A stretch of 64,000 bases of DNA, from NCBI GenBank assembly GCA_949316495.1, contig OX439003.1, forward strand, positions 20,769,198-20,833,197, given 5' to 3'. The notes beneath the pieces were generated by a model, which saw only the letters and a program-made list of their open reading frames with translations, was not told where the DNA came from and ran no database searches. The number at the start of each line of letters is the position of its first letter. Within the stretch, counting starts at the first letter, position 1. The translations under genes were made by a program, and so were the position numbers. Below are positions 1-11,815 of the stretch, one piece after another. Origin of the DNA: Amphiduros pacificus (Eukaryota; Annelida; Polychaeta; Phyllodocida; Hesionidae).

Positions 1-392
1 TAGTTTTGGTGCGAGGTCTTATGGCACTCACTGTTGATGTCACGTAATTGCTTGCATAGGTGCTACCTGCAAAATGACAATATTTATGTATCCATCTTCA
101 GTCAGATGAAATCAGACCTTTATTATTTAAAATTTGTAAGGGTTAAAAAAACTATATATGCTTCTTTTTCCAAACAGAAAATCTCTGCAATCACCATATT
201 TCAAGTGAAAAGTGTCAAGCTATTCTGATGGTAGCTATATTCAAATCCCTAATTATGCTGGTTAATTTAATTTTCTTGGATACTGAACTTTTTACCCATG
301 CCTTGCATATAAGACCAGTTAGCAAAACTTAGGCAGACTATATGATTGAGCATTTTCCAAAATATAACAGCTATAACTCTGAGATGACTTAC

Positions 393-2408
393 TATGTGGG
401 GCTGTGGCAGCCACTGTGATGATGTTGCCAAGGTTACCATTAGATGGCAGAGTGGTAGTGCCAGACATGACTGAGCTGCGGGCATGACTCGCAGTCATCA
501 CACTGCCTGCTGACACTGTTGATGTCCGCCCTACCGGCATAGACCTCTGCAATATGTTATGCCCACCGGCCTGCGAGCTGGACACCAAAATCACCTGACA
601 GGGAATAAGCATAACAGGTTAACACATATAAAACCATCAGGATTGCACAGCCAAAAAAAAACAAAAAAACATTAGGACATTTCTTTAATATTATATCTGT
701 TTTTCTACCTTTTGTTGTAGTTTATGCGAGGGAGTGATGGTGGTGTGGCCTTTGACTGGACTCTTGGTGAATGTGATCTTCATGGGGGAGACGGTGGATG
801 ATGCCATGGTTGTGGTGGCCACCTTGGGGGTGGCTGCTGTTGATACCATCGTGGCAGTCTTGGTGACCACCATTGTGTTCTCACTGGAACTGCTTCTCCG
901 TCGCTTCTTGGTGCTGGTTACCACCTCCTCCTCATCTGCACTCACACCTCCTGCACACAAACAAAACAACATAGTGAGATGCCATTTGCCAGGTAATGCT
1001 GTTGATCCCATAGAAATTTGTCTAAAAAAGCCATATCTCAAAAAAAATAAAAATAAATAAATACTCTATTACTAAACAACGAGTAACCCCTTGATTCCTT
1101 GAAAACATTGAATGTTACCCTTACCTTTTATGTGTATAGACATGCCAGATGGCAGCACTACCACATTGGATGCTGGGCTGGAGGGACGAGCCTTGGCAAC
1201 TGGGGTTGTAGCACTCGGTGTAGTTGCTCCACAACTGCTCACTGCTAGCATATCTAAACAAACAGTTAACAAACCATAAGTGTTGGGATTAGTGTTCATA
1301 TAGTCTGCAAGCAAATGCTTCTTGTCGTTATTTTCATCAATAGTCATTATGATTTCTGAAAAACATATTTTGAGACAAATAACCTTGTTTTTGACTACAG
1401 GCCCTCAATATATCAAAATGTTATCAAACAAATGAAAATATCTAACGATGAAACATTGTTAATTTTTGTTAAATATTGGACAAACAATATTTATTTGCAA
1501 TGCCTTACAAAATGTCAATGAAATATTCTAACACAGTAAATTTGATTTGATCTTCAAAGTATTGCTAGTTGGTGGTGTACATACTGTCTTTGTTTGCCGT
1601 CATGGAGGGTGTGGGCATGGTAAGGTTCTTCTCCGCCTGCATATTGGCTGCATTGTTGGCAGTGACGGTGAAGGCAGTCTGTGGCACAAGTCTGGGCATG
1701 AGTGGGATGAGGCGACGCCCCTCCACCAACCACTCACAGCTCACATCAGGGCCTGCAATGCTGTAACATAACCCTCGTCAGATTAATACATATCCAGCTC
1801 AATCTCATTCCGATTTCTAATATAAATATTGAGTTTGACTCCTTTTGTGACAAAACTTCTGACAACACAAAACTTTGCTCTTAAAATATATCAATTTTCA
1901 TCAGTTGAAACTAGGATTTTGCCTTATAAAATGGTAAAAACATTGCACTTCAACAATGCATATCATAGTTTATATTCAATGATACAGACCTGTCTGCAAC
2001 TGTAGTGAGTTTTTCATCATTGACAGCTCTGCGAACCTCTGCACGATGCCTCTCAGTAGAGATACTACAATATTAAAACACATGCTTTACCACAGTTGTG
2101 GTCACTAGCTTTTCTTTTTTTTAGTTTTTCCTGTGCTATCAAATATGAAGACTGTACTGATCTTATAATAATGCTGGTAACTTCTAAGGGAAGTACTTTA
2201 CTTATAATAATGTTGGCAGTTTATAAGGGTTATACCTGAGGGCATTCTGGAGGTCTTGAAGAAGGGCATGTTTTGCTTTGGTGAGGTCACCTTGAGCTCG
2301 GAATGCTGACACTACCCCACAGTAGGCCTCCAGCTCTATTCTCCTCAGCATCCTCTTGCAGTCATCCCGTGACATGTCAAGCAAAACGGGCCAATTATTT
2401 GTACACAT
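393..2408 (-). CDS. EMSY: EMSY transcriptional repressor, N-terminal exons (3' end off the window)
   Basis: Six coding exons read right to left: 2236-2408, 1990-2064, 1585-1760, 1125-1253, 709-950 and 393-594, all with AG/GT borders and matching phases (about 332 residues). EMSY is a nuclear protein that in vertebrates binds BRCA2 and chromatin factors and represses transcription. Exon 1 encodes the ENT domain (WPVLLDMSRDDCKRMLRRIE), close to the human start. Exon 2 gives STERHRAEVRRAVNDEK. Exon 3 gives EGRRLIPLMPRLVPQTAFTV. Exon 4 gives SSPASNVVVLPSG. Exon 5 gives a basic KKRRR stretch and SPMKITFTKSPVKG. Order and motifs match vertebrate EMSY as I remember it. The ATG at 2408-2406 follows directly on a CAG acceptor, so an upstream non-coding exon is likely. 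The rest of the gene lies left of position 1. The family assignment is very secure. Confidence 0.93.
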
Positions 2409-5277
2409 CTGCAGTTAAAATATGTAAAACATTTACATTATAGACACAATTTTCTTTCAAATATACTCCAATGAATGATAAAATAAATATACCAAAGTCA
2501 AGGGTTGCTAACCTGTCAAGGAATATTGACCAAAACTGAAACCTGACCAAATACAATTCATTGCTATGTGCACTGAATTTACCCTAACAAAAACACAATA
2601 TAATGATCAGATAAAAAAATACAACAAAGCCAACTGCCACTCAAGAAAGTTGGACCAAATCTTGACATTTAATGTCCCATGAACATGTAAATTCCAATTT
2701 TCTGTGTAATTTTTGTTTTCATAGCCAACATTTTTAAATATACTAAATAACAACAAAGTTGTTATATAATACCAAGGTAAGGCCTTGTCCACTTGAATCA
2801 TGTTTTTTATACCCCCGGTATTGTATTGGGCATTTTTGTTTGATTGCTATTCAACCTTGGTTGTTTTGCATGTTATGTCACTGTTCGTATATCTTCAAAT
2901 CTGACAGTCAATAGCAAGTGTGGCATGGGCTAATCAATCACAAGCTTTTAAGCAAGAAAGCAGTCAGTCTTTACATCTTGAAAAATCCCATGGATATAGA
3001 TCTACAGTACATGTATGGCTGCTAAGCATTCACAAATTACCTGCTATCAAGGCTGGAGTTTAGGTAAGATCTGTAAAGCATTTAATTACAATAATAAAAT
3101 TGTGATAGGAACAATAATCAATTCCTGATTATTTCATGATGACCTGGGTATATATATATTAGTGGACTAATATCAAATGAAAAACCAAAAGGTCATATTG
3201 GTCATGATCGAACAAGTCATAGTCAAACAAGAAAACAGTTGGAACAGTATTTCAAATTTTGTGAAAAATTCAAAAAGATAATTAACATTTTACATTATAA
3301 ATATTATTTCATGATTTTATAGATCTATGCAAAATTTGCTCAATTTGAAACATTTTTTCTCCGAAATATTTTTGCTGTGGACAAAGTCCGACAAATAAAT
3401 GGCTAGTCGACATTCTTAACCACTTAATTAAGCACTTGATGTTAGGAGGGTACAGGCTTGCTCACATGTTTGCCTGTGTCCTTGACAGTTATTTATGTCA
3501 TAAGTCGAGTTAAGTCATATTTCATCCCACTAATGGATGGTGTTATAGGAAACTAAATACAAGTTTTTACTTGCACTTTGCACATTATTTTCATCATATT
3601 GAACAATCACACTAGTCATTTTCGATGTGATATTTTCCTTGTATCACATCATCACTAGCAGATGACATAGACTTTATGTTGTGCTCTGATTCCTGAAATG
3701 TTAACATCTTTCCGTATAATTTTATTCAAAGGGAAGATATCAAGGAAAAACCCTTTTCTCAAACAAACACTCAGTTAACCCAGGGACACCATTTGGCAGG
3801 ATGCGAATTGGTTTTGCCGAGTAAAATTATGGATCTATTTAGATATAGATGAGATCAACATCCACCATCCACCACAGGCAACGGACAGGAAGGACATTAA
3901 ACTCCTGTTCTAAATGTATGACTAATTTCTGTAACATTCTGTATGGTGCTGTAACTTGTTACAATGTGATTTTGGTAATGATACAAGACTACTAGAATAA
4001 GAAACTTTTAATCCCAGTATTTCATTGAGCATACTGAATAACCAGTTATAAATTTTATTTAGTACACAGATACAAGAGTTCATAAATAAAATAGGTTAGT
4101 CCTCCTGGTCAATTGTATTTAAACAGTCTAGTCTTTCAGGGGTTAAGGTTTCACTGACAAATGCTGGCGGTCACAAATTGTTTCAATGTTTGTAAATGAT
4201 TTCTGTGAAAATTTAGGCATCATCTCTTTTTGTTGGGATTTAAGAATAATTGTTCTTCTCTTAGAAGCACATCACTCTTCCTTGTCAATGAACATTAATA
4301 TAACTAGGTCATTGGGTAAGATCAATTTGATTATGCAGGGACAGGGAGCAGGTGATTGAAACGGGTATTCAGTGAAACATTTGTTACATTTGAAAGTTCC
4401 TAACATGCAAATTGTTGGCAAAATTGGCTTCGTTTTCCCGATTAGGCTGTGATTTTCATTGTTGTGCGTCTTTAAATTTGTAAAATAATATCACAAAAAT
4501 ATATCGTATGATACAGAAAATTATTTCACAGGCCTATAAACATTTCAAAACGTACCCTGTTGGAGTTATTTGAAAAAATCTCCAAGTTTTATCCTTCCTC
4601 AGCCTTCTTGTCGGCCATTACTGGCGGGTAAATGCATTGCGCATGACCGGAATGAAAACTGTGTTGTTCGTTACCCAAATGTCTATTTTACGTTAGGCTC
4701 TTACACAGGCACGCCAATAGTACATTACGCACAATTTAAAAGCCAAATTTCACTGTGACTAATATTTAACGAATGTTAAGAATAGTAATGTCAATACATG
4801 ATTTTTTGGTCATATCAATTAGATTGTAATTAATGCCTTAGTTAAGTAGTTTTACTGCCTGTATTTTACTTTATATGTTGGATATTGGAACATAATTCCA
4901 ACATGTACACGAAGACCACCGAATTACAATAATCATGATAATGTGTTCTTCATTTTGTAATATGCTTCAAGACACCAGAAACATCTCTTGGGTCTTGTGC
5001 TTGATTTTTCTTTGAACAAGAAATGCCCCCACATCCCATACATAAGCTAAGGAAAAGTGTATGATGACATTTCCTTATCAAATAATATAACCTATGAAAT
5101 AATATAAGTATTATCTGAGAGCAATTTATTATTGCTCTCAGGTATTATTGACTATATTACCACTTATCATTGTAATATTGACGGGTGGCAATCTAGGCAT
5201 AAGTCAGATATTTCCACAGAAGTAAGATATTTTTCACATAAGTAAGATATTTTTCACATATGATTAATATGTTTTTC
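2409..5277. other. Intergenic, no gene seen (start of the 12.6-kb EMSY-CEP19 gap)
   Basis: AT-rich sequence between the divergent EMSY and CEP19 genes. The EMSY promoter and any non-coding first exon must lie here, but no motif fixes them. A near-perfect small hairpin at 5115-5141 has 11-bp arms (CTGAGAGCAAT) and a 5-base loop. Short open frames here show no family resemblance. Confidence 0.5.
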
Positions 5278-5670
5278 AAAAATGATTGCCGTAATTGTGA
5301 ACATTTAAACCAGAAGTCAGTGGTAGTTTTAAATATTTCATATTCATATAGATCTCGGCTCATAATATATGTACATGTACATAAATGATTTATATATGTA
5401 TGAAATCGTTGGAACAAGAGGAAGACAATTATATATGTATTCTGTAGATTTGACTTTGTTTCGGCTTTGTAATTGTAAATGATTCCAGTATTTGCGAACG
5501 ATATAACGATTGAAGATTTCACATTAATATCTCGGCTAATATTACACTTACAAAAATGGTTTATATGTGTCTGGAATCGTGAGAACAAAAGGAAGACAGT
5601 TATATAAGTATTTTGTAGATTTTACTTCATTTTGGTCCCGAAAATGATGGCCGTAAAATTTGCGAACGAC
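5278..5670. repeat. Diverged tandem repeat, unit about 165-198 bp
   Basis: The phrase ATGATTGCCGTAATTGTGAAC near 5281 recurs in altered form near 5479 and 5644. Between them, shared blocks such as GGAACAAGAGGAAGACA, GTAGATTTGACTT and ATCTCGGCT occur in the same order. This is an old, partly decayed tandem array of about two and a half units. Confidence 0.6.
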
Positions 5671-6704
5671 ATAAGATGTTCATTATATTGTTGATAATCA
5701 TTATTAATGAGGTAACGGTAGGCTACACAAAAAACGCTCAAGTGGTTATTGAAAGAAGGGTTGAAGAGTCCAATAAGACAGGTTTTATGATTTTATCATT
5801 TAATTCTGCATGAGAAATTTAAATTAGGGTTGTCATTTTGTCACTTTTTCACCTATTGTTGATATAAAATTAAAAGAAATACACATCTTTGATCAGGGCA
5901 GAAAATGTTTTAGTGCTACGGTGAAGAATTCAATGATATACAATAACTCAGCAGTACATCTTTGCTCACCAACCTGAGCTTTTTAAAGATATTGGACATA
6001 TTTTCTGGAAAATGTAAAAACATTATTTTCATCACCATTTCTATTATAAAAACCTGCCGCTCAGAAGCGATCTTGAGCCAAAACTTAAAATGGCTATCAA
6101 GTCTGTTCTAATTGACCGATTTTAATTTTGTTTAGCTCAATGACTTTGTCTTTGAGAGATCTTTATGATTCCAATGTGAAAATTAAGAAAATTCGGCACG
6201 TATCACTGAGTTTGAGATTAAATAGGGATCAAGCAGAGGTCAAGCAGAGGTCATTTTCTCCATATTTTTTATAGTATTGATTTTTTAAAGTAATAGATAT
6301 GAATAAGGATTGTCTGGTTTGTTTTGACATCTTTTTTATTCTGGGAATAGTTAGCATTTCCGTCTCTTCTTCTGTCCCACCGTTGCATGTTCGACCATAG
6401 GAAAGAATTCTACACCCCAGTAATATTCAAAGTGGACATAGTTGAACAGGGAAACAATCAAATAGGGGAGCAATTGAAACAGTCACCAGAATCTATGTGT
6501 GTGAACTTTGTTACTTATTCACTATTCACAGTTCATTATTCAAATTTTTTCCTAAATTTGTAGTAAACTATGTCCACATATCAGATTTCAAAAATTATTT
6601 TCCAAATATGACCGAGCTGAATTGTGTGCCATATTATGTGAAAGGAAATTTTTAATAATAATAAAAACCAAAATATAATTTAAACAAGGGGTAAAAAAAA
6701 TAGT

Positions 6705-7080
6705 GCAGGTCGATTCAATGTTCACCAAATTTTGCATACGGGTCAAGGAGGGTCCCATAATGTTATTTATAAAGCGTTTTCCCAGCGCTATTTACGGTAA
6801 CAAGATGGCGCCACTCACAACTTTAAGATTTCAATAATTAATTCAAATTAATCCTAATATTCCAAGTGAAAAAGACGTAACGCAGGTCGATTCAATGCTC
6901 ACCAAATTTTGCATACGGGTCAAGGAGGGTCCCATAATGTTATTTATGAAGCGTTTCTCCGGCGCTATTTACGGTGACAAGATGGCGCCACTCACAACTT
7001 TAAGATTTCAATAATTAAATAAAATGAATCCTAATTTTCCAAGTAAAAAAGACATGGCGCAGGTCGATTCAATGTTCCCC
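6705..7080. repeat. Tandem repeat, 177-bp unit, about 2.1 copies
   Basis: The block starting GCAGGTCGATTCAATG begins at 6705, 6882 and 7059, exactly 177 bases apart. Copies one and two are over 90% alike by eye and contain ACAAGATGGCGCCACTCACA. The third is cut off after about 20 bases. It could be a satellite monomer or the inside of an unknown transposon. Confidence 0.85.
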
Positions 7081-7615
7081 GAATTTGGTGGGTGGCACCA
7101 TTCTCGGCATATTGCCCAGTAACTTCCTTGTGATGTCACAACAATCATCCTGAGCATGCCGAGTGGAGGTTATTAATGAGCACGCGTTTATAATTTTATC
7201 TCTTGAGAAGTCAATGAGATTCAGACATAATGATTCATTCCACAGTGAATAAACAAGATCATGTAGTACATATTTTTATTTGATAAATACTTGCCAAATT
7301 ATTTAAATGATAATATTTGTTAATTGTGACACAAAATGGGATATTACAATATATTGACTTTGGCCTCAGACTATTGTGATGCTGGGATGATCCTGTTATG
7401 TCTCACAGTGATACTATTACTATTGATCTGCACAAAAGGAAATTTGCACAATGTGATGAATAATTCTTACATCATGTACATAGTCCAGAGCAAAGTAGGA
7501 TTTTCTACTCTGCTGCAATTCCAAGATAAAATTGTCAACTATACTTTCTTTAACTCTGCTGGTGCAGTGATATTAAATCAAACATAAAATGAAACTGTCC
7601 ATCTGTCATTTTTGT

Positions 7616-7920
7616 AAACAAGAAAAAGTGGTGCTCCACATGTAACACGGATGGGAAAAAAAATTAACAATCAAAACAAAAATTACAATAAACAAAACAA
7701 AAATTACAATAAACAAAACAAAAATTACAACAAACAAAACAAAAAATTACAACAAACAACAACAAAATACATTTAAACACAAACAATCATTGCAAACTGA
7801 TGGGGTAATTGAAATTATTTTTATTTGTCTTTTAAAAACATTTAATTTGGTACATGAACGATTTTTTTAGCACATCTGTATGCAAAGATGTGCCTTTCCA
7901 AGCTTGATTACGTAAGTTGC
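7616..7920 (+). repeat. MITE-like repeat copy with GTAACACGGATGG end
   Basis: The stretch starting AAACAAGAAAAAGTGGTGCT and running through GTAACACGGATGG to TTACGTAAGTTGCTC matches, in inverted orientation, 10064-10267. This copy carries an extra inner block of AAAACAAAAATTACAATAAAC repeats (21-bp unit, 7665-7760). No second GTAACACGGATGG end is visible on the right, so this copy looks truncated. Confidence 0.55.
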
Positions 7921-8006
7921 TCTATTATCGCTCAGGCGCTAACCGCAAATCATCGATCAGACTTTTGCATTGTCATCTGACTTCTAATTGTCCAATTTAC
8001 ACCAAA

Positions 8007-8290
8007 TTTGAACTAAACTTACTGATATTCCTTGTTATAGCGATTGGGAAGCATTTCCAATCAATCTAAAGGGATAATTTTGTGCAGCGATGGGCGATGA
8101 CGATGTTGTCATTTCGGCGGGATGCCTATTGGCTTTGCCGAGCCGGTAAACTTTAGTGTTCTCCAATCACCCATTGGCAAAGACCGAATTTGAACTAAAC
8201 CTACTGAAAATTCCTTGTTCTAGCGATTGAGAAGCATTTTAAAGAGATAATTTAATGCAACAATGGGCGAAAACAATGACATCGTTTTGA
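8007..8290. repeat. Direct repeat of about 105 bp split by a MITE-end fragment
   Basis: The block AAATTTGAACTAAACTTACT...GCGATGGGCG at 8007-8118 recurs at 8187-8290 with about 80% likeness by eye. Between the copies, 8154-8185 begins TAGTGTTCTCCAATCACCCA, the terminal sequence of the MITE at 28455-28917. The arrangement looks like a small element remnant between duplicated flanks. Confidence 0.6.
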
Positions 8291-9343
8291 ACGTTCTGCT
8301 TTGTTTACATGACGCACTTCTTTTCTTTTGTTCACTTTTGTTCACTTCTTTTGTTCACTTCTTTTAGATATGTATTCATTCGCCGGACGCATGCGTGAAT
8401 TGGAATCTTTCGCAAGCAGACGACGAACACTCCACAGTGGCGTCAGTTGCTTTAACAATTATGACCACAGAAAAAACCGAATTACAACCCACAGGAAACA
8501 ACTACCCATTTCCCTAGTCATGGCATCCACTCCCTAAATAACAAGCCCTTCCAAAGAGATTTTTTCTTGTCATTTTTTATCTTCATTTTACACATTTGAG
8601 AGCACATAGGGGCAGTTTTTAGGTCGTGGAGTACTTCAGTAAAAAAAATCAGATTTTTAAATTTCCTGGCTTCTTCATAAAAATGCACTGTTTTCTTCTG
8701 AATCGTGATGGGACACTTGTTAAAAGTGCACTACAAGGTTACCTTACATATTTCTGAAGATGACTGCATTGCCAGTGTAACATTTAAAGTTTTATATTGC
8801 TTGAAACATCCAGCAGGAAAAAAATGAAGCATCGAGTGGAAACCTCTCAATGTTTGAAATTATGAAAAGACCTGAAAACATCACCAGATAAAACACCCCT
8901 AAAGCAGTGAAAAACCATTCCCCACAATACACAAAAAGTGGAGGGTGAAATGTAGTCACGTGGTCTAAACCAGTCTTAACATTGGCGGCCATTTCAATTC
9001 TGAAGAAGCTGAAATTCTTGTCCATTTAAAAGTGTGATAACTGACTTAAAACAGAATAAAATGATTGTTTTACAACTGGATATTGCAGAAAACAGATTAT
9101 ACTTTGCAAACAGCCAGGCCATGTAAGCAGTGAGTACATAACTACGACACCTGCAGTGCGTGTTTACCACGCGCAGCCCAGTGGGCTGCGCTAGGGCAGA
9201 TTAAATTTGACGATCTCTCTCTAGCCGTGAAATGGCCGCCGGACCCAAAATAAACAAAAGGCAAATTCACTGCTAGAGATACTCGAGCTACCCATTTCCC
9301 ATGATCGTACCGATCACAAAATAACACAGATAGTCCCTTTTTG

Positions 9344-9371
9344 ATATCCACTGCCTGTCGGCAGTGGATAT
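9344..9371. repeat. Perfect 12-bp-arm hairpin in the foldback left arm
   Basis: ATATCCACTGCC is followed by TGTC and then GGCAGTGGATAT, a perfect inverted repeat with a 4-base loop. Its partner region in the right arm (near 12475) keeps only one half of the palindrome. Confidence 0.9.
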
Positions 9372-9420
9372 TAAGGCAAGAACATGTGAGTGCAGTCTTC
9401 AGGGAGACAGATCTCTCAAG

Positions 9421-9483
9421 TTGGTTCTGGTGGAAGGATCTCAAGAGTCCAAAGGACGACTGAGATCCTTCCACCAGAACCAA
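9421..9483. repeat. Perfect 23-bp-arm hairpin in the foldback left arm
   Basis: The arm at 9421-9443 (starting TTGGTTCTGGTGGAAGG) is exactly complementary to 9461-9483, with a 17-base loop. The perfect pairing suggests a recent origin or ongoing correction of the arms. It would form a strong cruciform or RNA stem. Confidence 0.92.
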
Positions 9484-10063
9484 TAGTATAAAAATTGATG
9501 GATATTTACTGACGCCACGACAATGTCGCCGCGTGGCGAGAAGAAAACTCCCCTGACTCCCGGCGACGCCAACATAAAAACTACTCGGCGTCGCCGGGTC
9601 TCACACACCAATATTGTCAGTTGACGACAGTTGAATTTCACGTGTCACCTCCTCAGTCATTTGAGTCAGGATATAAGACTGACAAAAACGAGTGTTTTTT
9701 TTCACAGCAGTTTTCCACATGAATACTTCAAATGTCTTCATATTTGCATTCTGATTTTTTCAAAGCCATCCTTCTCTTTCATACAGACTTTCAGAGAACT
9801 ATATTTTAATTATTTATTCTCAAATTCATCTTTTTTCATAACAATATTTGCATACTCACTTTCACACATCCCCAATTTTTTTTACAAAGCCATGTTTTTC
9901 TTTCATACATGTTTTTAAAATGAATTTTTTTTTTAAAAATTGAAATTTAAAAAAAAATTGAAATTAAAAAAAAATTGAAATTAAAAAAAAATTGATAATA
10001 TTGTAGAATATTGACAATTTTGAAAATATTGACAATTTTGAAAAAGATTTGATAATTTTTTTG

Positions 10064-10267
10064 TAACACGGATGGTTCCTTTTTTGACAATGATTGCCGA
10101 CAGGGCAACTTACGTAATTGAGCAACTTACGTAATTGAGCATGAAAAGGAACATCTTTGCACCCAGTTGAACTAGAAAATTCGTTCATATACCAAATTAA
10201 ATGTTTTTAAAAGATGAATATTTTTTCCCATCCGTGTTACATGTGGAGCACCACTTTTTCTTGTTTA
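10064..10267. mobile_element. Small MITE-like element with GTAACACGGATGG inverted ends
   Basis: GTAACACGGATGG at 10064 and CCATCCGTGTTAC ending at 10249 frame about 186 bases inside the foldback loop. The segment (on to 10267) is the inverted partner of 7616-7920. The end motif recurs alone at 13127-13139. No open frame is present. Transposon superfamily is unknown because no target duplication is evident in the surrounding A/T runs. Confidence 0.5.
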
Positions 10268-11815
10268 AATATTTGGTAATTTTCAAGAACTTTGGTACTT
10301 GTCAAGAACTTTGGTAATTGTCAAGAACTTTGGTAATTGTCAAGAAATTTAGTAATTGTCAAGAAATTTGATAATTGTCAAGAAATTTGGTAATTGTCAA
10401 GAAATTTGATCATTTTGAAGAAATTTGATCATTTTTCAAGAAATTTTTCAAGAAATTTTCAAGAAAATTGATAAATGCCAAGAAAATTGATCATTTTTGA
10501 AGAATGTAGATAATTTTGAAAAAAAGGATTTTACAAAATATTTGATAAAGAAATTTGATCATTTTCAAAATAATTTGGATAATTTTGAAGAAATTTGACA
10601 AATTTGAAGAAGTTTGACAAATTTGAAGAAGTTTGACAAATTTGAAGAAGTTTGACAAATATGAAAAAAATTGAGAAAATTTGAAGAAGTTTGACAAATT
10701 TGAAGAAGTTTGACAAATTTGAATAAGTTTGACAAATTTGAAGAAGTTTGACAAATTTGAAGAAGTTTGACAAATTTGAAGAAGTTTGACAAATTTGAAG
10801 AAGTTTGACAAATATGAAAAAAATTGAAGAAATTTGACAAATTTGAAGAAATTTTTGAAGAAATTTGAAGAAATTTTTGAAGAAATTTGAAGAAATTTTT
10901 GAAGAAATTTTTGAAGAAATTTTTGAACAATTTTGAAGAAATTTTTGAACAATTTTGAAGAAATTTTTGAACAATTTTGCAGAAATTTTTGAACAATTTT
11001 GAATGAAATTGAGAATTTTGTAAAAAAATGAGAATTTTGTAAAAAAAAAAAAAAATTAGAATTTTGTAAAAAAAAAATTTTGTAAAAAAAAAAAAATAGA
11101 ATTTTGTAAAAAAAAAATTGACAATTTTGAATAAAATTGACAATTTTGAATAAAATTGACAATTTTGAATAAAATTGACAATTTTGAATAAAATTGACAA
11201 TTTTGAATAAAATTGACAATTTTGAATAAAATTGACAATTTTGAATAAAATTGACAATTTTGAATAAAATTGACAATTTTGAATAAAATTGACAATTTTG
11301 AATAAAATTGACAATTTTGAATATTTTTTGAATAAAATTGACAATTTTGAATAAAATTGACAAGTTTGAATAAAATTGACAATTTTCATCAAAATTGACA
11401 ATTTTGAAAAAGAATTGCCAATTTTGAAAAAGAATTGCCAATTTTGAAAAATAAATTGACAATTTTGAAAAATAAATTGACAATTTTGAAAAATAAATTA
11501 TCGTAACATTTCATGAAAATATTGTAAAATTGCTATTTTGGCTATTTTATTATTTTTTCAAAATTATCAAATTTTTTCAAAATTATCAAATTTTTTCAAA
11601 ATTATCAAATTTTTTCAAAATTATAATTTTTTTCAAAATTTTCAATTTTTTTCTCAAAATTATCAAATTTTTTTCTCAAAATTATCAATTATTCTTAACA
11701 TGGTCAAATTTCTTCAACATTGCCAAATGTCTTCAACATTGCCAAATTTCTTCAAAATTGCCAAATTTCTTCAAAGTGCGATTGAAACAAATCCTGCTGT
11801 AAAAAAAAGATGAAT
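10268..11815. repeat. Series of 18-bp tandem repeat blocks (foldback loop)
   Basis: Successive blocks each have a different but related 18-bp unit: near 10280-10420 TTGGTAATTGTCAAGAA, near 10585-10830 TTTGAAGAAGTTTGACAA, near 11110-11330 AATTGACAATTTTGAATA, and near 11560-11700 TCAAAATTATCAAATTTT, the last in opposite sense. Between them lies a 21-bp block (about 10855-10990). Because 18 and 21 are multiples of three, several minus frames stay open by chance, giving peptides rich in F, N, Q, K and I. I do not regard these as genes. Confidence 0.85.

Noticed and set aside
34-228. A 64-residue plus-strand frame at the left edge
   Set aside because: It begins at a non-ATG codon in the track, lies in an EMSY intron and resembles nothing known.
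7336-7587. An 83-residue frame with a hydrophobic stretch (MILLCLTVILLLLICT)
   Set aside because: No relatives recognised, no splice or promoter context, and typical of chance frames in AT-rich DNA.
10491-11483. A 330-residue open frame on the minus strand with repeated FIQNCQFYSKLSILFKIVN-like peptides, plus overlapping frames of 147, 278 and 108 residues
   Set aside because: All frames are open because the repeat units are 18 or 21 bp long and AT-rich without stops. Several frames are open at once, there is no unique sequence, and no family resemblance.
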